From NCBI GenBank assembly GCA_964036275.1, contig OZ038439.1, positions 14,926,330-14,990,329 of the forward strand: a stretch of 64,000 nucleotides of DNA, in the 5' to 3' direction. The notes beneath the pieces are model-generated. The model ran no database searches. It saw nothing but the letters and a program-made list of their open reading frames with translations, and was not told where the DNA came from. Origin of the DNA: Litoditis marina. Lineage: Eukaryota; Nematoda; Chromadorea; Rhabditida; Rhabditidae. Position 1 is the first letter of the stretch, and every line of letters starts with the position of its first letter. Below, one piece after another: positions 1 to 11,053 of this stretch. The position numbers and the translations under genes were made by a program.

Positions 1-421
1 TTTTCGAGTTTTTGGGAAATTTCGAGTTTTCGAGTTTCGAGTTCGACTCGACTCGAAAATTTTCGAGTTTTTTCGAGTCGAGTCGAGTTTTGAGTATATT
101 TTGGACCCAAAAGATACATTTTTCGAGTCCGAAATTTTGATTTTCGAGTTTTCGCGTTCAAAATGTCGAATTTTCGAGTGTTCGAGTTTTCGAGTTTGGC
201 GAAAAATCGAGTTTTCGAGTTTTCGAGTTTTGGATTTTTGGAAAATCTCGAGTTTTCGAGTTTTCGAGTTGTCCGAGTTTTGGAAAATTTCGAGTTTTCG
301 AGTTTTCGAGTTTTCGAGTTTTGAGAAATTTCGAGTTTTCGAGTTTCGAGTTCGACTAAACTCGAAAATTTTCGAGTTTTTTCGAGTCGAGTCGAGTTTC
401 GAGTTCGACTTTAACAACCCT
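1..421. repeat. hAT-like MITE with TTTCGAGTT minisatellite interior (right part)
   Basis: The stretch is a direct array of TTTTCGAGTT-type units and ends in TTAACAACCCTA. The same right terminus closes the complete copy at 38489-39005. The left end lies outside the window. It has inserted into a tRNA-containing TATAG element, whose remaining part starts immediately to the right. Confidence 0.75.
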
Positions 422-588
422 ACTCTCGATGGAATGGAAAGCAAACTATTCGTAGCACGGCGCTAACCACTGCGCTTTCGCTATTAGTGCACATCACCGA
501 CAAGCTTTGGAATTCAACAAATGCGTGTGTACACGGCGTGAAGTGAGATATACAGTATCCTCTCGCCATTCCGTTGGCGGCGACTATA
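421..588 (-). repeat. tRNA-containing TATAG element, truncated copy
   Basis: It matches the complete copies at 4395-4569 and 59901-60097, including the A-box-like TAGCGCAGTGGTTAGCGC (minus strand) and the right end GGCGGCGACTATA. The left end is missing because the hAT-like element sits there. Confidence 0.7.
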
Positions 589-943
589 TAAGTTGTCTCA
601 CCCGTAGTTTCCGAAGTTTCCCAAGTTTCCGTAGTTCATGTTGCGGTTGTTGTTGTTCCTATTATTGTTGTTGTTCTGTCCAAACACAGCCTGACCAATG
701 GGAGAGCTGAAGATTTTCACTTTGAATTTTCAATTTAAAAGCGTACTTAAAAAGTACCTAAAAATCTGTTCATCAATCGAGAGTTATGTTGAAAACGAAA
801 ACAGAAAGGTCAGAGAACCTGATCATGTCGCTGCTTTTTGCAATGAGCTGATACTGGAAAAAAAAACGAGTTGCCGTTTACTCCCCAGTTGTGGGAAGGG
901 GACTAAAATATCAGTTTCTCGTCCCATCTCGTCCCAATAACAC
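589..943. other. Non-coding flank downstream of the BRICHOS-like gene
   Basis: No recognisable gene or repeat. The short reading frames here have no splice context or family resemblance. Confidence 0.5.
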
Positions 944-1067
944 TTAATATAAGACGATTCTGTGGACCAATACCGACGCATCGGTCCTTTAAACTGTAAC
1001 ACATTTCTCAATTGAAGTTTAAAGGACCGAAGCATTGGGATTGGTCCAGATAATCGTCCTTCTTTAA
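944..1067. mobile_element. piggyBac-like MITE (TTAA ends), copy 1
   Basis: A palindromic element of about 124 bp bounded by TTAA. Its arms carry GACGATT.TGTGG.CCAAT and internal complementary GGTCCTTTAAACTG tracts. Sister copies lie at 29073-29196 and 34263-34386. Its right TTAA overlaps the stop codon of the BRICHOS-like gene. Confidence 0.7.
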
Positions 1068-4000
1068 TACTTTCTAACTGACCCAACCACAGCCGTTCTC
1101 GCAGTGTTGACCACCTTGTCTAAAATGTTATCTCCTGTAGTTTCAATGGCGTAATCACCCACTTGTTGTGCTGTCTGGTTCAGCACTTGTTGGTCTGAAA
1201 ATAAGTTAGTTGGAAATATAATATAATATACATATAGAAGTATAGATATATAAAAGTTAATATTAAGTTAGTTAGAGATATATCAAAGTTGAACGAGAAA
1301 CATTCCATTCCACACTCTTTCAGTCTTTCAGTTTCCCAGAATGATCAGAGAATAGTAAGTTTCCCTACAAGTTACGTGATAGCTTCATTTACAACCTTAA
1401 CTGACTAACCTACCGAAAAGTTGTGTTTACGTCATTTTTGAAAGTTTCTAAGCAATAAAACAGTTGTAGAAGGATTGAAAACCGATGACCCACTCGGTAA
1501 AGGCAGCGGAATCACAGATAGTGGGATCCATTTGCTCTCGCTATTGGGACCTCCATATGAGGTGGACAGGTGCTGGCGGTCACGGTAGTACTGCTCGAAG
1601 TCGCGCTGGTTCTGCAATGAATGAAACTCAAGAGTTTTTGCGCTGTTTGTGTTTCAGTTCGTTACAACATGTCGAACTTGACAAAGTGTAAGAAAGTGGA
1701 TACTATGAAAGAACCAAAACATGGTTATCTGAATAAGCAGTTAGTCAATTGCACAGTCACGTGAAACATGTTGAACACAGAATAACTCAGAAACGTGCAA
1801 TGACAAAGTGCACGATCCCTCATTAGATTGCATACTTTACGTGACTAATCAATTTACTTCTAGTTTACAGGGCAAACGTCAATAGATCTAACTGTAAACG
1901 CTTCTGTATGAAAACTCCCGACAACTTTGTGAGGCACAACAAATGGAAGTTCGTGATTCACGTGCGATTCACGCAAAGTTCACATGAGAATCATGAAGCA
2001 AGATGATATTCACCTCATCCATACTCTTCGACTGGGCAAAAGTTCTCCACTCAGGCACGAAAAGATAGAAACAGTTCCTCCTCGCGATGTTCAAGAATTT
2101 GTCTCCGTTATCCTGAAAATGAATCATATTTCAGTTCGTAACAATAAATACATTGAAAAATCCTGAATTACTTCCTAAATATTATATTCTCCATGAGTTT
2201 TCGTGATCTTATCCACAGTTCGGTAACAAAAGAACTTATTTCCGAACATATCTAATCTAAAATCACCGGTCAAAATAGATTATCAATGAATAAAAACGAG
2301 TATGGTACGAAATAATCGTATCGACCTTTTTTCGAGACTTTCTTTCACTACTTGTAAAGTCTTGTTGTCATGAACAAGAGTACACAATCACAACAAGTTC
2401 AACGAACTATAAACTTTATTCATCACGTTTTGGCTCTCATTATTTCAGTCCAGTTTCTTTCTATTTCTCTGATGAGTACCAGATTCGTTGAATGTGTGTG
2501 AATAAATGATAAAACACCTTTTCCGTCTCGATACCGTAGTCCGGAAGGCAAAAGTCGTGACAGTCCGTGCATTTACGATCTGGAGAAGCAAATACTTTCA
2601 CTTCTCAAGACTGGTTGTAGAAAATTAAAGGAACTTTCAATTAACCTTAGAGAAAGTTCAAAAGTTGAACTGCAGATAATATACGTTTATGATAAATAAA
2701 CCAAATTTTTAATTCCAAATTAGATCTACTCTGCGACTACTACGAAGAGAGAAACGGACTAAAATAACAATGAAGTTGCAAATTAATAAAAAACCAACCT
2801 TTCTGGTCAGATGTTTTGTCCAGTTGTATCCATCGCGCGCCCTCGCACTCCGGGACGGGGGGATCAAAAGGGGGCGGAGTCAAAATTGGATTTGGCACCC
2901 AGGTCCACGACTCTTCCCAGCCGGTTGTCTGCGTCTGACGCTGTAAAAATGTCAGTTAACAAGTGGAAACATTGGGTGAAAACATGACTGAAAAGTATGT
3001 CTCCAATAACTTTAGGATGCTCTATACGAGTGATTAGCGATTGGATGTCGTTCTACCCGAATTCGGCACGGAGCATTCTCTAACCGGTATAGTAGGAGTA
3101 AATTAAAACGTCACGTAAAGTTAGCATTCTGATGAGGCGTCGTGCACTTTGTCATTGCACGTTTCTGAGTTCTGATGTGTTTAACATGTTTCACGTGACT
3201 GTGCAGTTGACTAATAGTATATCACTCTAACAAATCGCCTAAGCTGGTAGAGAAAAATATGCAAATATCTCGTTGACGAAATCAAAAACTCAAGTTTGAG
3301 TTTTCTGTAGTTTATGACTATATTCATGTTGAGCAGTGTTTTTGAACAACAGAGGTTCTACTGGGACTATAGCCCCGGTCATTCCTACTGAGACTTGGCA
3401 GCGAGCCAACGAATATTCCAAGCCATTTTTAACCACTTTAGAGTTTCCCCATAAACTACAAATTGATGTTAGAAGTTGTTCAGTTCCATAAGAACAATTC
3501 AATGAAATAAGTCTTCAGAAAACTTGTATCTAGTCTGAGGAATAGCCATCTAAAAATCTTGGCAAGCTCTGTGGTAATGAAACAAACTATACCTTCTTAG
3601 CCTTCGCTGCCGCTTTTCTCATCTCTTTTTCATTTTGTAGATTCCTTCTATCCAGGGGGAGGACGAAACAGGTAGAGTTCTTTCCGCTGTTTTTGAGGGA
3701 TTCGTCAATGACAGCCACCCGGCTCTGAACAAAATAGAATAAATGGTTCTACAGAGTACGTATGCTAGAATATCCCGGCCCTGTCATCCCATCCTGCGTC
3801 TCTCACTCTGCCACACTATTTCTCGTCTCTTACATCCCGGCGGGATGTAAGAGCAGAGAAATAGCGTATGAAATTTTAGGAAATTATGTGCTCATTGAAA
3901 GATGCCACTCAAAACCGTTCCGACTCTGACTCAAAACGAAATAATGTAAACTGTACATCTGGCTCTAAAAAATGTGTTTGTAGTTTGGAACTGTGTACGA

Positions 4001-6057
4001 AACCACACCATATACGGGTTATGAGAAGGATGTGTATAGTCTGTTTCACCAATCGATGTACTCCTACAGTAATCCGTCAATTATTCAAGGGGATGTTTTC
4101 TAATAAACGAGTCATTACTTTGGTTTCAAATTTCCAGAGTTAGTAGTAGTGAACATGCTGAAGACACTATCGAAATGTTGAGGCGTTCTGAGTACGCTAA
4201 TATACCATAATTTGACCTGGAAGTGTTAGCAGATTACTGTAGAGGGTTATAAGTGGGTGGAACAAACTATAAATGGTTCTACAGAACTTATAATTTTATC
4301 AGAACGGTTTCTCAACCTAAATTACAACATAATCATAGATATACTGTTACGAGTGCAGCTACCCCTAGGGATTAATATGGAAGACATTCCGTAGTATAGT
4401 GGGTGCCAAATTCATACATTTCTATCTCTCGCTGGAATCGAACCTGCGAGCAAAAGTTTCGTAACAGGGCGCTAACCACTGCGCTATTTGAGCACGTAAT
4501 AGCCAAGTGAAGTGCTGGAATCAGAGACATATACAGTATCCTCCGGCCTTTCCGTTGGCGACGACTATAATTCGATCACCGCCACGCGGTTCTTAACAAA
4601 AATGAAATATGTTGGTGAATTCTAAATTTAGTCCGGTTTTTTTTGGTAGCCTTACCTTATTGGGTAGGATTTTTCAGGTTACCGAGATTGAACAAGGAAC
4701 AGGTTGAGGTTACTCTTCCCTCAACCCGGAAACTGTCTTTGCCGTTTCTAACGGTAACTGAATTTTAGTTGCCGGTTACCTCTTGGCTACCCGCTTTTGG
4801 GTTACTTTTCTCCCGGAATGATGGTGTTATGTGGCAGACAGCCACTATTGGGATTATTGATCGGTTAAAATGCAATATGAACCAACCGTTTTGAAGTCGT
4901 AATAACTGATGTAGTTCCCCTTGAATGGTATGGCACCTTGTAGTTGTAGTTTGACCTGAAAAAATCGATAATGGAATGAACTGGAAGTCTTGAGAGCGAT
5001 TAACGAATATGATAAATTTGTTCACCATTTGATGTCTCGAAAACATTTATAGAGATTAACATTATTATGGGAATAAAAAAAAATTAAAGAAAATAAACCA
5101 AAATACTTGTCCCGAGCGAAAATACATTCCGTATAATGGAAATTTTTTTTCGATGTCCTTATTGTGTATTGTAATGTTGTAATGTTGTAAAGTGTTATAA
5201 TGTAAAAATAGAGACCTGTGTTCCTTTCGCAGTCATTTCAACTTTGGTAGGTTGCTTCTGACCCATTTGCAGGGCCTCAGGCGGGAACCAAGACATGGAC
5301 ACATTCTGAAATCAGAGTACGTATGCAAGAAGATCCCGGCACCTCCATCCCATCCTGCGTCTCCTCAAACGTACGCTATTTCTCTGCTCGTACATCTCGC
5401 CGGGATGTAAGAGACAAGAGATAGTGAGGCAGAGCGAGAGACGCAGGATGGGAAGAAAATTCCTTACTCAGACGAAATGCATGGAGAATAGAATGAGTGT
5501 TGCGGTTTAAGTGCTAGTACAAACTACAACCTACAAATAGTACAGTTAAAAAAACCAGAACTTTTGCCGAGCAACAAGCGGCATAGCAACCCCTCGAAAA
5601 TCTCATGAGATACCTCATGAACTATTTGCGTGAGCTTCTCTTGAGATTCCATTGGTTGCTATGCTACAACATTGAGAGTTCACGAGTAGCTCGTGAGGTA
5701 TCTCATGAGAAACTCATATGAACTTCTTATGAGATTGGAGAGATTGCTACGCCGCGAGGTAATGACTCTTGTATCTCGATACACGCCATCTTTTAAGAAG
5801 ATCTACCGTTTACCAACTAGATCAAACTACAAACACCGTGGGTCAAACAACAGATACCATTCAGGTTTGCTTGGAAAAGAGCAAAACCTACATACTTGGA
5901 TGATGAAAATGTCTATAAAGATATGTGGAAGGAATACATCAAAAAACTTACCGAGGGTGGCTTGAGAACTTGAGTGAGGACAATCGCCAGAATTGCGCCA
6001 ATGATAAGCACAAGGAGAATACAGAATAAACATATAGCGTGCACCGGTCGAAGGCAC
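1064..6057 (-). CDS. BRICHOS-like single-pass membrane protein (C-terminal six exons)
   Basis: Six phase-compatible exons read right to left: 5952-6057, 5216-5305, 4887-4955, 3593-3724, 2799-2940 and 1064-1194 (stop TAA at 1064-1066). The first begins in phase 2, so at least one upstream exon is missing from this model. It encodes a long hydrophobic segment (ICLFCILLVLIIGAILAIV) after a short basic stretch, typical of a type II membrane anchor. Then come YYDFKTSRVAVID, a Cys in STCFVLPLDRR, a Trp-rich ESWTWVP segment and a second Cys in PECEG. The conserved Asp followed by two widely spaced Cys and the CFVLPLDR motif resemble BRICHOS domains of ITM2 and chondromodulin proteins, known for secretory-pathway chaperone roles. 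N-glycosylation sequons (NVS, NST) fit a lumenal C-terminus. The exon structure is firm; the family call is by motif only. Two splice or stop signals touch transposable elements (see findings). Confidence 0.6.
1738..1867. repeat. TATAG-superfamily element, 130-bp CACGTGA type, copy 1
   Basis: It shares CAGTCACGTGAAACATGTT, AACTCAGAAACGTGC and TTTACGTGAC with four other copies. The ends are degraded here. Confidence 0.6.
3088..3221. repeat. TATAG-superfamily element, 130-bp CACGTGA type, copy 2
   Basis: A complete copy bounded by TATAGTAG on the left and CTAATAGTATA on the right, in the intron between the 3593-3724 and 2799-2940 exons. Confidence 0.7.
3368..3591. mobile_element. TATAG-superfamily element, GGCA/TGCC type, at a splice donor
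   Basis: Bounded by CTATAGCCCCGGTCATTCC and ATGAAACAAACTATA. The subterminal arms (CTGAGACTTGGCAG and CTTGGCAAGCTCTG) pair, as in the copies at 10826, 16700 and 50050. Its right terminus forms the first bases of the intron after the 3593-3724 exon. Confidence 0.7.
3757..3870. repeat. Palindromic CCCGGC/CATCCTGCGTCTC element, copy 1
   Basis: It contains ATCCCATCCTGCGTCTCTC and a central hairpin around ATCCCGGCGGGAT. Related copies lie at 5318-5455 and 54010-54172, with a fragment at about 17740-17800. Confidence 0.65.
4035..4271. mobile_element. TATAG-superfamily element, 237-bp CACC type, copy 1
   Basis: Inverted ends TATAGTCTGTTTCACC and GGTGGAACAAACTATA with subterminal TACAGTAATC and GATTACTGTAGA. 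Eight copies occur in the window. Confidence 0.8.
4395..4569 (-). repeat. tRNA-containing TATAG element, copy 2
   Basis: Bounded by TATAGTGGGTGCC and GGCGACGACTATA. On the minus strand it holds a tRNA-like head: A box TAGCGCAGTGGTTAGCGC and B box GGTTCGATTCC. It interrupts a partial copy of the SRVAVID exon (4570-4605). Confidence 0.75.
4570..4605 (-). repeat. Echo of the SRVAVID exon start, broken by a tRNA-containing element
   Basis: On the minus strand TTGTTAAG is followed by AACCGCGTGGCGGTGATC (NRVAVI), matching TTGTTCAG plus AGCCGGGTGGCTGTCATT (SRVAVI) at the real exon 3593-3724. The copy runs into the adjacent element. Confidence 0.55.
5318..5455. repeat. Palindromic CCCGGC/CATCCTGCGTCTC element, copy 2
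   Basis: Same arms as 3757-3870; long inverted repeat ending in GAGACGCAGGATGGGA. It lies just 5' of exon 5216-5305. Confidence 0.65.
5578..5757. repeat. GGCGTAGCAATC palindromic element with CTCATGAG clusters, copy 1
   Basis: Arms GCGGCATAGCAACC and GATTGCTACGCCGC enclose repeated CTCATGAG palindromes. Related copies lie at 14235-14417 and 25547-25725. Confidence 0.75.
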
Positions 6058-6443
6058 CTGCAAAGTTTGGTGGTAAAGTCACATAAGTCAGGATTGAAAA
6101 AGAGAAAGTGCAAACACAGTACAATCGTGATGAAGAAATATACATTTCGTCGTGACATCCGTACCGAATTTTGTACGACACGTTTAGGGCGAATCGTGCA
6201 TAAACCCAGCAATACAACCGTACAAATCTTGCCTAGTACGAAACATTATGTTCGTACAGTACACGAGAACAACCATAATACAGTATTCTCTTACACAGTG
6301 CGATACAGAAACACCGTACCATTTCGTACACAGTAGGTTTCAATAGGTGATCTTCCACATTGTTGGAAGAGGCGCTCCGATTGGAGAAATCTTGGAAAAA
6401 CAAATGAATAATAGGAACAGGGTATGGTGACCGTAGTAGAAAA

Positions 6444-6678
6444 TATAGTTCGTTCCACCCACTTATAACCCTCTACAGTAATCTGATCAAACTTTCAGGT
6501 CAAAGTTTGGTATGCTGGCTTTTTGGATTTTCTCTAATTTTTGGTAGTATCTTCTGCACGTTCACTACTACAAAGTCTGAAAGTTTGAAACCAAAGTAAT
6601 GAACCATTCAACAGGGAAACCCTCCTGACGATCTGACGGATTACTGTAGAAGGACATCGATCGGTGAAACTAACTATA
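6444..6678. mobile_element. TATAG-superfamily element, 237-bp CACC type, copy 2
   Basis: Ends TATAGTTCGTTCCACCC and GGTGAAACTAACTATA, subterminal CTACAGTAATC and GATTACTGTAGAA. Confidence 0.8.
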
Positions 6679-8700
6679 CCCACCAGCTCTTGCAGTCCTG
6701 CAGTCTGTTTCTTCTGGGTTTTTGTGGTGGAACGGGATTGGGGGAGATGATTGGACGCATGGAGGGAGCCACTGAGGGAGCCTTCAAAATAAACTTCCTT
6801 GTTTTTATTCAAGCTTTTTATTTGTTAGCTATATTTGTGAGATTTTAATTATAAAAAGAACCATAAATAAGTATCTTATCAAGTTATGATTCGTAAGAAA
6901 GCTAATATTATTAATTATTGGAGTGAAATCGGCACACCGAGGGGCCAACGAGGGAGCCCTTAAAGAGTATTTTCGGTATTTTTATTTACTCCACAATTTT
7001 AGTTGTTGGATTTGTTTGCTAGTTTCTGCACTCAAAAACTGATTTAATAAGTATTTAATGAAGGAATGGATTTTAGGAAAAAGCCAATACTATTGAAAGT
7101 GTGCTCATTACAGCCATAACGTATAAATGAATCATGCGTCTCGTTGCCGTTATTTGTTTACGCAACAAAATGAAACATGCAAAGAATTGTATAAATGATT
7201 ATAAATAACTTTTTTGATTTGCTCAGGCTCTGCATTGGTGACCTCGGAATGTTGCTTAGCTACTCCCACCAAATATTCATGAACGAAACGTGCTTTGAAT
7301 AACATTCTTTTTTTGGAACCGAGAATAGATTGTATGATTTCAGTTTTTACAAGTTTCCTATGAATAAACATTAGTAGGATGAACTTTTGTCGAGATTGAA
7401 CATAAGCCAAACTAAAAATTCATTGAGGTTATTCTACCTACAGTATTTCTTCAGACTAATCGAAAAACATATATTCAGTCACACAAAATACAGCTTAGTG
7501 TCACATAACAATTACTTGCTTTACCACAACTGATTAAAACAAAGATCATGAAAATAACTATTTTTCTATCCTTTTCTAGTTCTGCTTTTTTTAAACCTCG
7601 GCATTGTTGTGTATATTATTCATCATACTACCTTGTGTACGGTTCAACTACAAAATCGAACAATATTCTTCTATCATCAAACAACTTTTCGAAACTGACC
7701 CTCGATGGGGGTTTCGAGTACGATGGGAGGGTTCCCGCCGGGCGAGCCGCGCTTCTCATGGGAGTCGGTTCGGCCTGTACCGGCTGCGATCCCTTGGGCT
7801 GAAATCATTCGGTTGACGACTTTTTTTGAACCCTAATTTGTAAAGCGTGCAAGAATTTTGGAAAGTTTCCCATTCAAAAAGAGTTTCCCTGCATGGACTG
7901 TGATCATTTGGGAGGGTAATATTCCATTTTGAAAAATTTCGTTCGATTAATCACGAAAATTATTGGAGAGGAATCAGGTTTGTAGGAGCAGATGTGGAGA
8001 TTTGCAGCAAAACGATATATATTCTTCAGGCAATGTCGTTTCGTTGTTGAAGTGAGGATTTGCACTAACTAGTACGTTTTACTCGCGTTTCAGCAGTTAG
8101 GCTTGTATGAATTCTTAATTAACGAGATCTATTTTGAAGTGTACAAGTGTAGAGTGTCGAGTCTGCCTTGTGAATTGAGTATTTCAGTTTACTGCCAATC
8201 TCAGACGAGTAACCTAACGTATTAGAAACAATATCTTCGAAATTTAGCTCAACTTTAATAAGCACGTCATTAGAACCCTTTGTTCGGTTCAGCTTCTTAC
8301 AGGTTTCCCGATTACCGATTACTGTGTACCCGAATTTCTGCTGTGTTGACATATCGATTCCCAAGCCTCTTCGTTATGCTAGATGGCAATTGGGGGTCGG
8401 ACACAGCAATACAAATAAACAAGGAGTGCCACCAGGTGGGAATGGTGGTGTGAATTGCAGTTGACCATATTTGAGAGGTTTTCAGAGGAAGAGAAAGAGT
8501 GGGAGAGAGAGAAAGGAGATGAAAAAAGATAGAGAAACTGAGAGAACGATATATTAAAAGAAAGATGGGTAAAAATAGAGTAGAGAGATTGATGAAGGAT
8601 AGGGAGTGAGAGAAAGGAGAGAGAGAGAGAAAAAGTGATGAATAGAAACGTAGAGAATGAATTGGAAGGAACTATTCATGATGATAGGTCAGACTCCAAA
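6679..8700. other. Region without an assignable gene; two orphan reading frames
   Basis: Two unspliced minus-strand frames look protein-like but match nothing I recognise. 7150-7410 (86 aa) contains ARFVHEYLVGVAKQHSE. 8119-8364 (81 aa) contains QQKFGYTVIGNRETC and ends at a stop. Neither has clear splice sites, and they could be relics of mobile-element genes. A GA-rich purine tract lies at about 8475-8640. Confidence 0.3.
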
Positions 8701-8723
8701 CTACAAAAACTAACACTATTCAC

Positions 8724-9284
8724 CGTGCGATACTCGTAGACCTCGGAGACGTACTGCATCTGGGAGGTAGGTCGGGACAGTCTACCATCTATCGGGAGGG
8801 TGGTGGGGGTGAGGAGCTGAAGAATAGAACAATAATAACAATAATAATGCTATTAAGATTAAGAATAATATTAATAACAATGCTTAACCAAGTCTTTGCT
8901 ATAGTTTGATGACATCATTCGCCATAGTCAATACCCTTTTCATCATCTAAATTTTCCTTTTTCCATTTCTTCAATCGGAGTGCCACATCCAATAATGTGA
9001 AAAGTCACGTGTTTAATCGCGAATAAATCTATTATATCATATTCTATATAGTACACGAATGCTGACTGACAAGCAACGTGATCCAACTGCAAACACACAA
9101 GGTTAGGGCATCCAGCAACATAACTCTATAGTATTTCAAACAACATTAATGAATACATTAATACATTAATATTAATAGTTACAATGTAGCTGCTACCTGA
9201 TTGCTGAACGAGTTGGCGACCTTCGGGTAGATGTTCACCTTGTGTTTGTTCAAATTCTCGTCGGATTCTATCAAATTTGTCCAA
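8724..9284 (-). CDS. Two putative exons of a minus-strand gene (possibly the 5' part of the BRICHOS-like gene)
   Basis: Exon 9197-9284 (acceptor GTAACAG, donor GTAGCA) encodes LDKFDRIRREFEQTQG and more without a stop, ending in phase 1. Exon 8724-8788 follows a pyrimidine-rich tract ending in GATAG, starts in phase 1 and encodes GRLSRPTSQMQYVSEVYEY, ending at donor GTGAAT in phase 0. The two phases agree with each other. Joining directly to the membrane exon at 5952-6057 would need phase 2, so an intermediate exon is missing or this is a separate gene. A charged soluble segment before a type II anchor would fit a cytosolic N-terminus, but this is inference. Confidence 0.4.
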
Positions 9285-9351
9285 CTGTTACGACGTTTTC
9301 CCATTCCGATTCCTGTGATGGATAGGGTAACAAAAGCCCACATGAAAGTTA

Positions 9352-9503
9352 TCAATGTTTATAGGATTTGTCAGACCGTTGTAGACACCGTACCATCGAT
9401 TTTGTATGGGACGGGGTTTGGCGAGCCGCCAGTTCGTCTGCGTATCATTGATCTACTCTCTCTCTCAAGGCAGATTATCAACGACCGCTGGGAAAAATGG
9501 CGA
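9352..9503. repeat. Dispersed repeat ending TATAGTCGCCATTTTT, copy 1
   Basis: It shares ACCATCGATTTTGTATGGGA, GATCTACTC and GGCGACTATA with the inverted copy at 14626-14812. Confidence 0.65.
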
Positions 9504-9751
9504 CTATAGTTCCATTTCCACCTCTCAATTTGCATTTCAAGTATACGCAATTATTCAGTTGGACAAAGTTCTAAATGAGCTGGAACCAGTTTCGCTAAAC
9601 CACGAAACTATTGATTGAAATGATCGGGGATCATTCAGGGGAAGATGCACGGATTGTTTTTGTTTTGGTGTTTGTAGTTTAGCTAGCTTGAGCCAAAGCG
9701 CAACACTTTAGTTTTGATCTCTCCTAATTATTCCTCTACATATTATATTCG

Positions 9752-9882
9752 AAGTAAAGTGAAAAGTCACGTAAAGCTATCATTCTGATAAGGAATTGTT
9801 CACTTTGTAATTGCACGTGTCTGAGTTCTGCTGTGTTTCATATATGTTTCACGTGACTGTGCAGTTGTCTGACAGTAGAGTA
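9752..9882. repeat. TATAG-superfamily element, 130-bp CACGTGA type, copy 3
   Basis: It contains AGTCACGTAAAG, TTGCACGTGTCTGAGTTCTG and GTTTCACGTGACTGTGCAG; the ends are eroded. Confidence 0.6.
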
Positions 9883-10825
9883 CATTCTCACACTAATTAC
9901 CGACCGGATGAGCCGGAATACTCGCTCCACGTGTCCGTTTCCGTTGCCGTTCCGCCGTGATATGCCGGAGGAGCACCTTAAATAGGGTTGTGTGTTGTTT
10001 TAAGTTTTTAGGTAAGTTCATATATGTTGTTTATAGTTTATAAGTTAGTTTCTAAACATCTCCGAAACTGGAGCTAAAATGTCTAGCGCAATTGAAGTTT
10101 GAACCTACTGGGCTCAACAGATTAGGCGGATTCAAATTCAAGAAAATTCAACAGAAAATACTTCTGTTTTCAAAAAACACCACACTGACAAACTATAACA
10201 TTGATGGCAAGATACATTTTTTTAATTGAAAATGAACGAACCATTAATTAGTTTTGGTTCCTGCATCAACGTGGGGAACCGCGTTTCACGCGACATTCAA
10301 ATCTGTAATATATTCCTTGAGAGTCTTAGAAGTACAGTAATAGAAAGTTCTACAAAACAAGATAGTAGTTATTAATAATAATAAAAGGAACATACGTGAG
10401 ATATCTCAACAAAGGAGCCCAAACTCATCATTAACGTTTTTCATTAATTATCTATTATGAATGTCAGAGAATGACGGGAAATAACTTTGTAATTTAAAAA
10501 ATACGATTTTCCGAATTTCAACAAAACCCTTCGAAGAGCTCAAAAACACTTGAAAAGCTACGATTCGATGTTGGGCCCTCAACATTTTTGTTCAAACAAA
10601 GACTGACTGAGCTGTATTGACCACACGAACACACAAACAGACATCATAAAATTAGTTCTCTTAAAAACTTATAGTTTTTCAAATGATTTCTAATGAAACA
10701 GTTGATTGTGAACACAAAAAATGTCAATTTGGAACCTCTTGGAGGGCATAACTGTGTCAAGATGTCAAGAACCGTCTATTGACGTCTATTGAATCGATGC
10801 AATATCAAACTACAACATTGCTGAG
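9883..10825. other. Intergenic stretch, no gene seen
   Basis: AT-rich, no conserved coding segments on either strand. Confidence 0.4.
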
Positions 10826-11053
10826 TATAGTTCGTTTCATTCCCTCTGAGACCATTGGCATCGTGCCAAGATTTTCGGATGTCTATTTCTTAGAACAGAC
10901 ATGAGTATTCTGAAGACATTTTGTATTTCCGTGTTCTTGAGGAACTGAACTACCGCCAACCGACGTTTGAAGTTTTTTTGAAAAAGCGTTTAATTAGGTC
11001 TGGAATTTTCATTGGCACGCTGCCAAGTCTCAGTAGGAATGACCGGAGCTGTA
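10826..11053. mobile_element. TATAG-superfamily element, GGCA/TGCC type, copy 2
   Basis: Starts TATAGTTCGTTTCATTCC. The arms TTGGCATCGTGCCAAG and TTGGCACGCTGCCAAG are each near-palindromic. Ends CTCAGTAGGAATGACCGG. Confidence 0.7.

Noticed and set aside
1..421. Regular TTTCGAGTT spacing as a possible CRISPR array or telomere
   Set aside because: Units are contiguous with no unique spacers, and the array sits inside a transposon with TIRs; the host is a eukaryote.
101..466. 121-aa plus-strand frame at the window start
   Set aside because: Translation of the TTTCGAGTT array running into the tRNA-containing element.
5827..6217. Alternative frames over the membrane exon
   Set aside because: Only the frame giving one clean hydrophobic segment is continuous in phase with exon 5216-5305.
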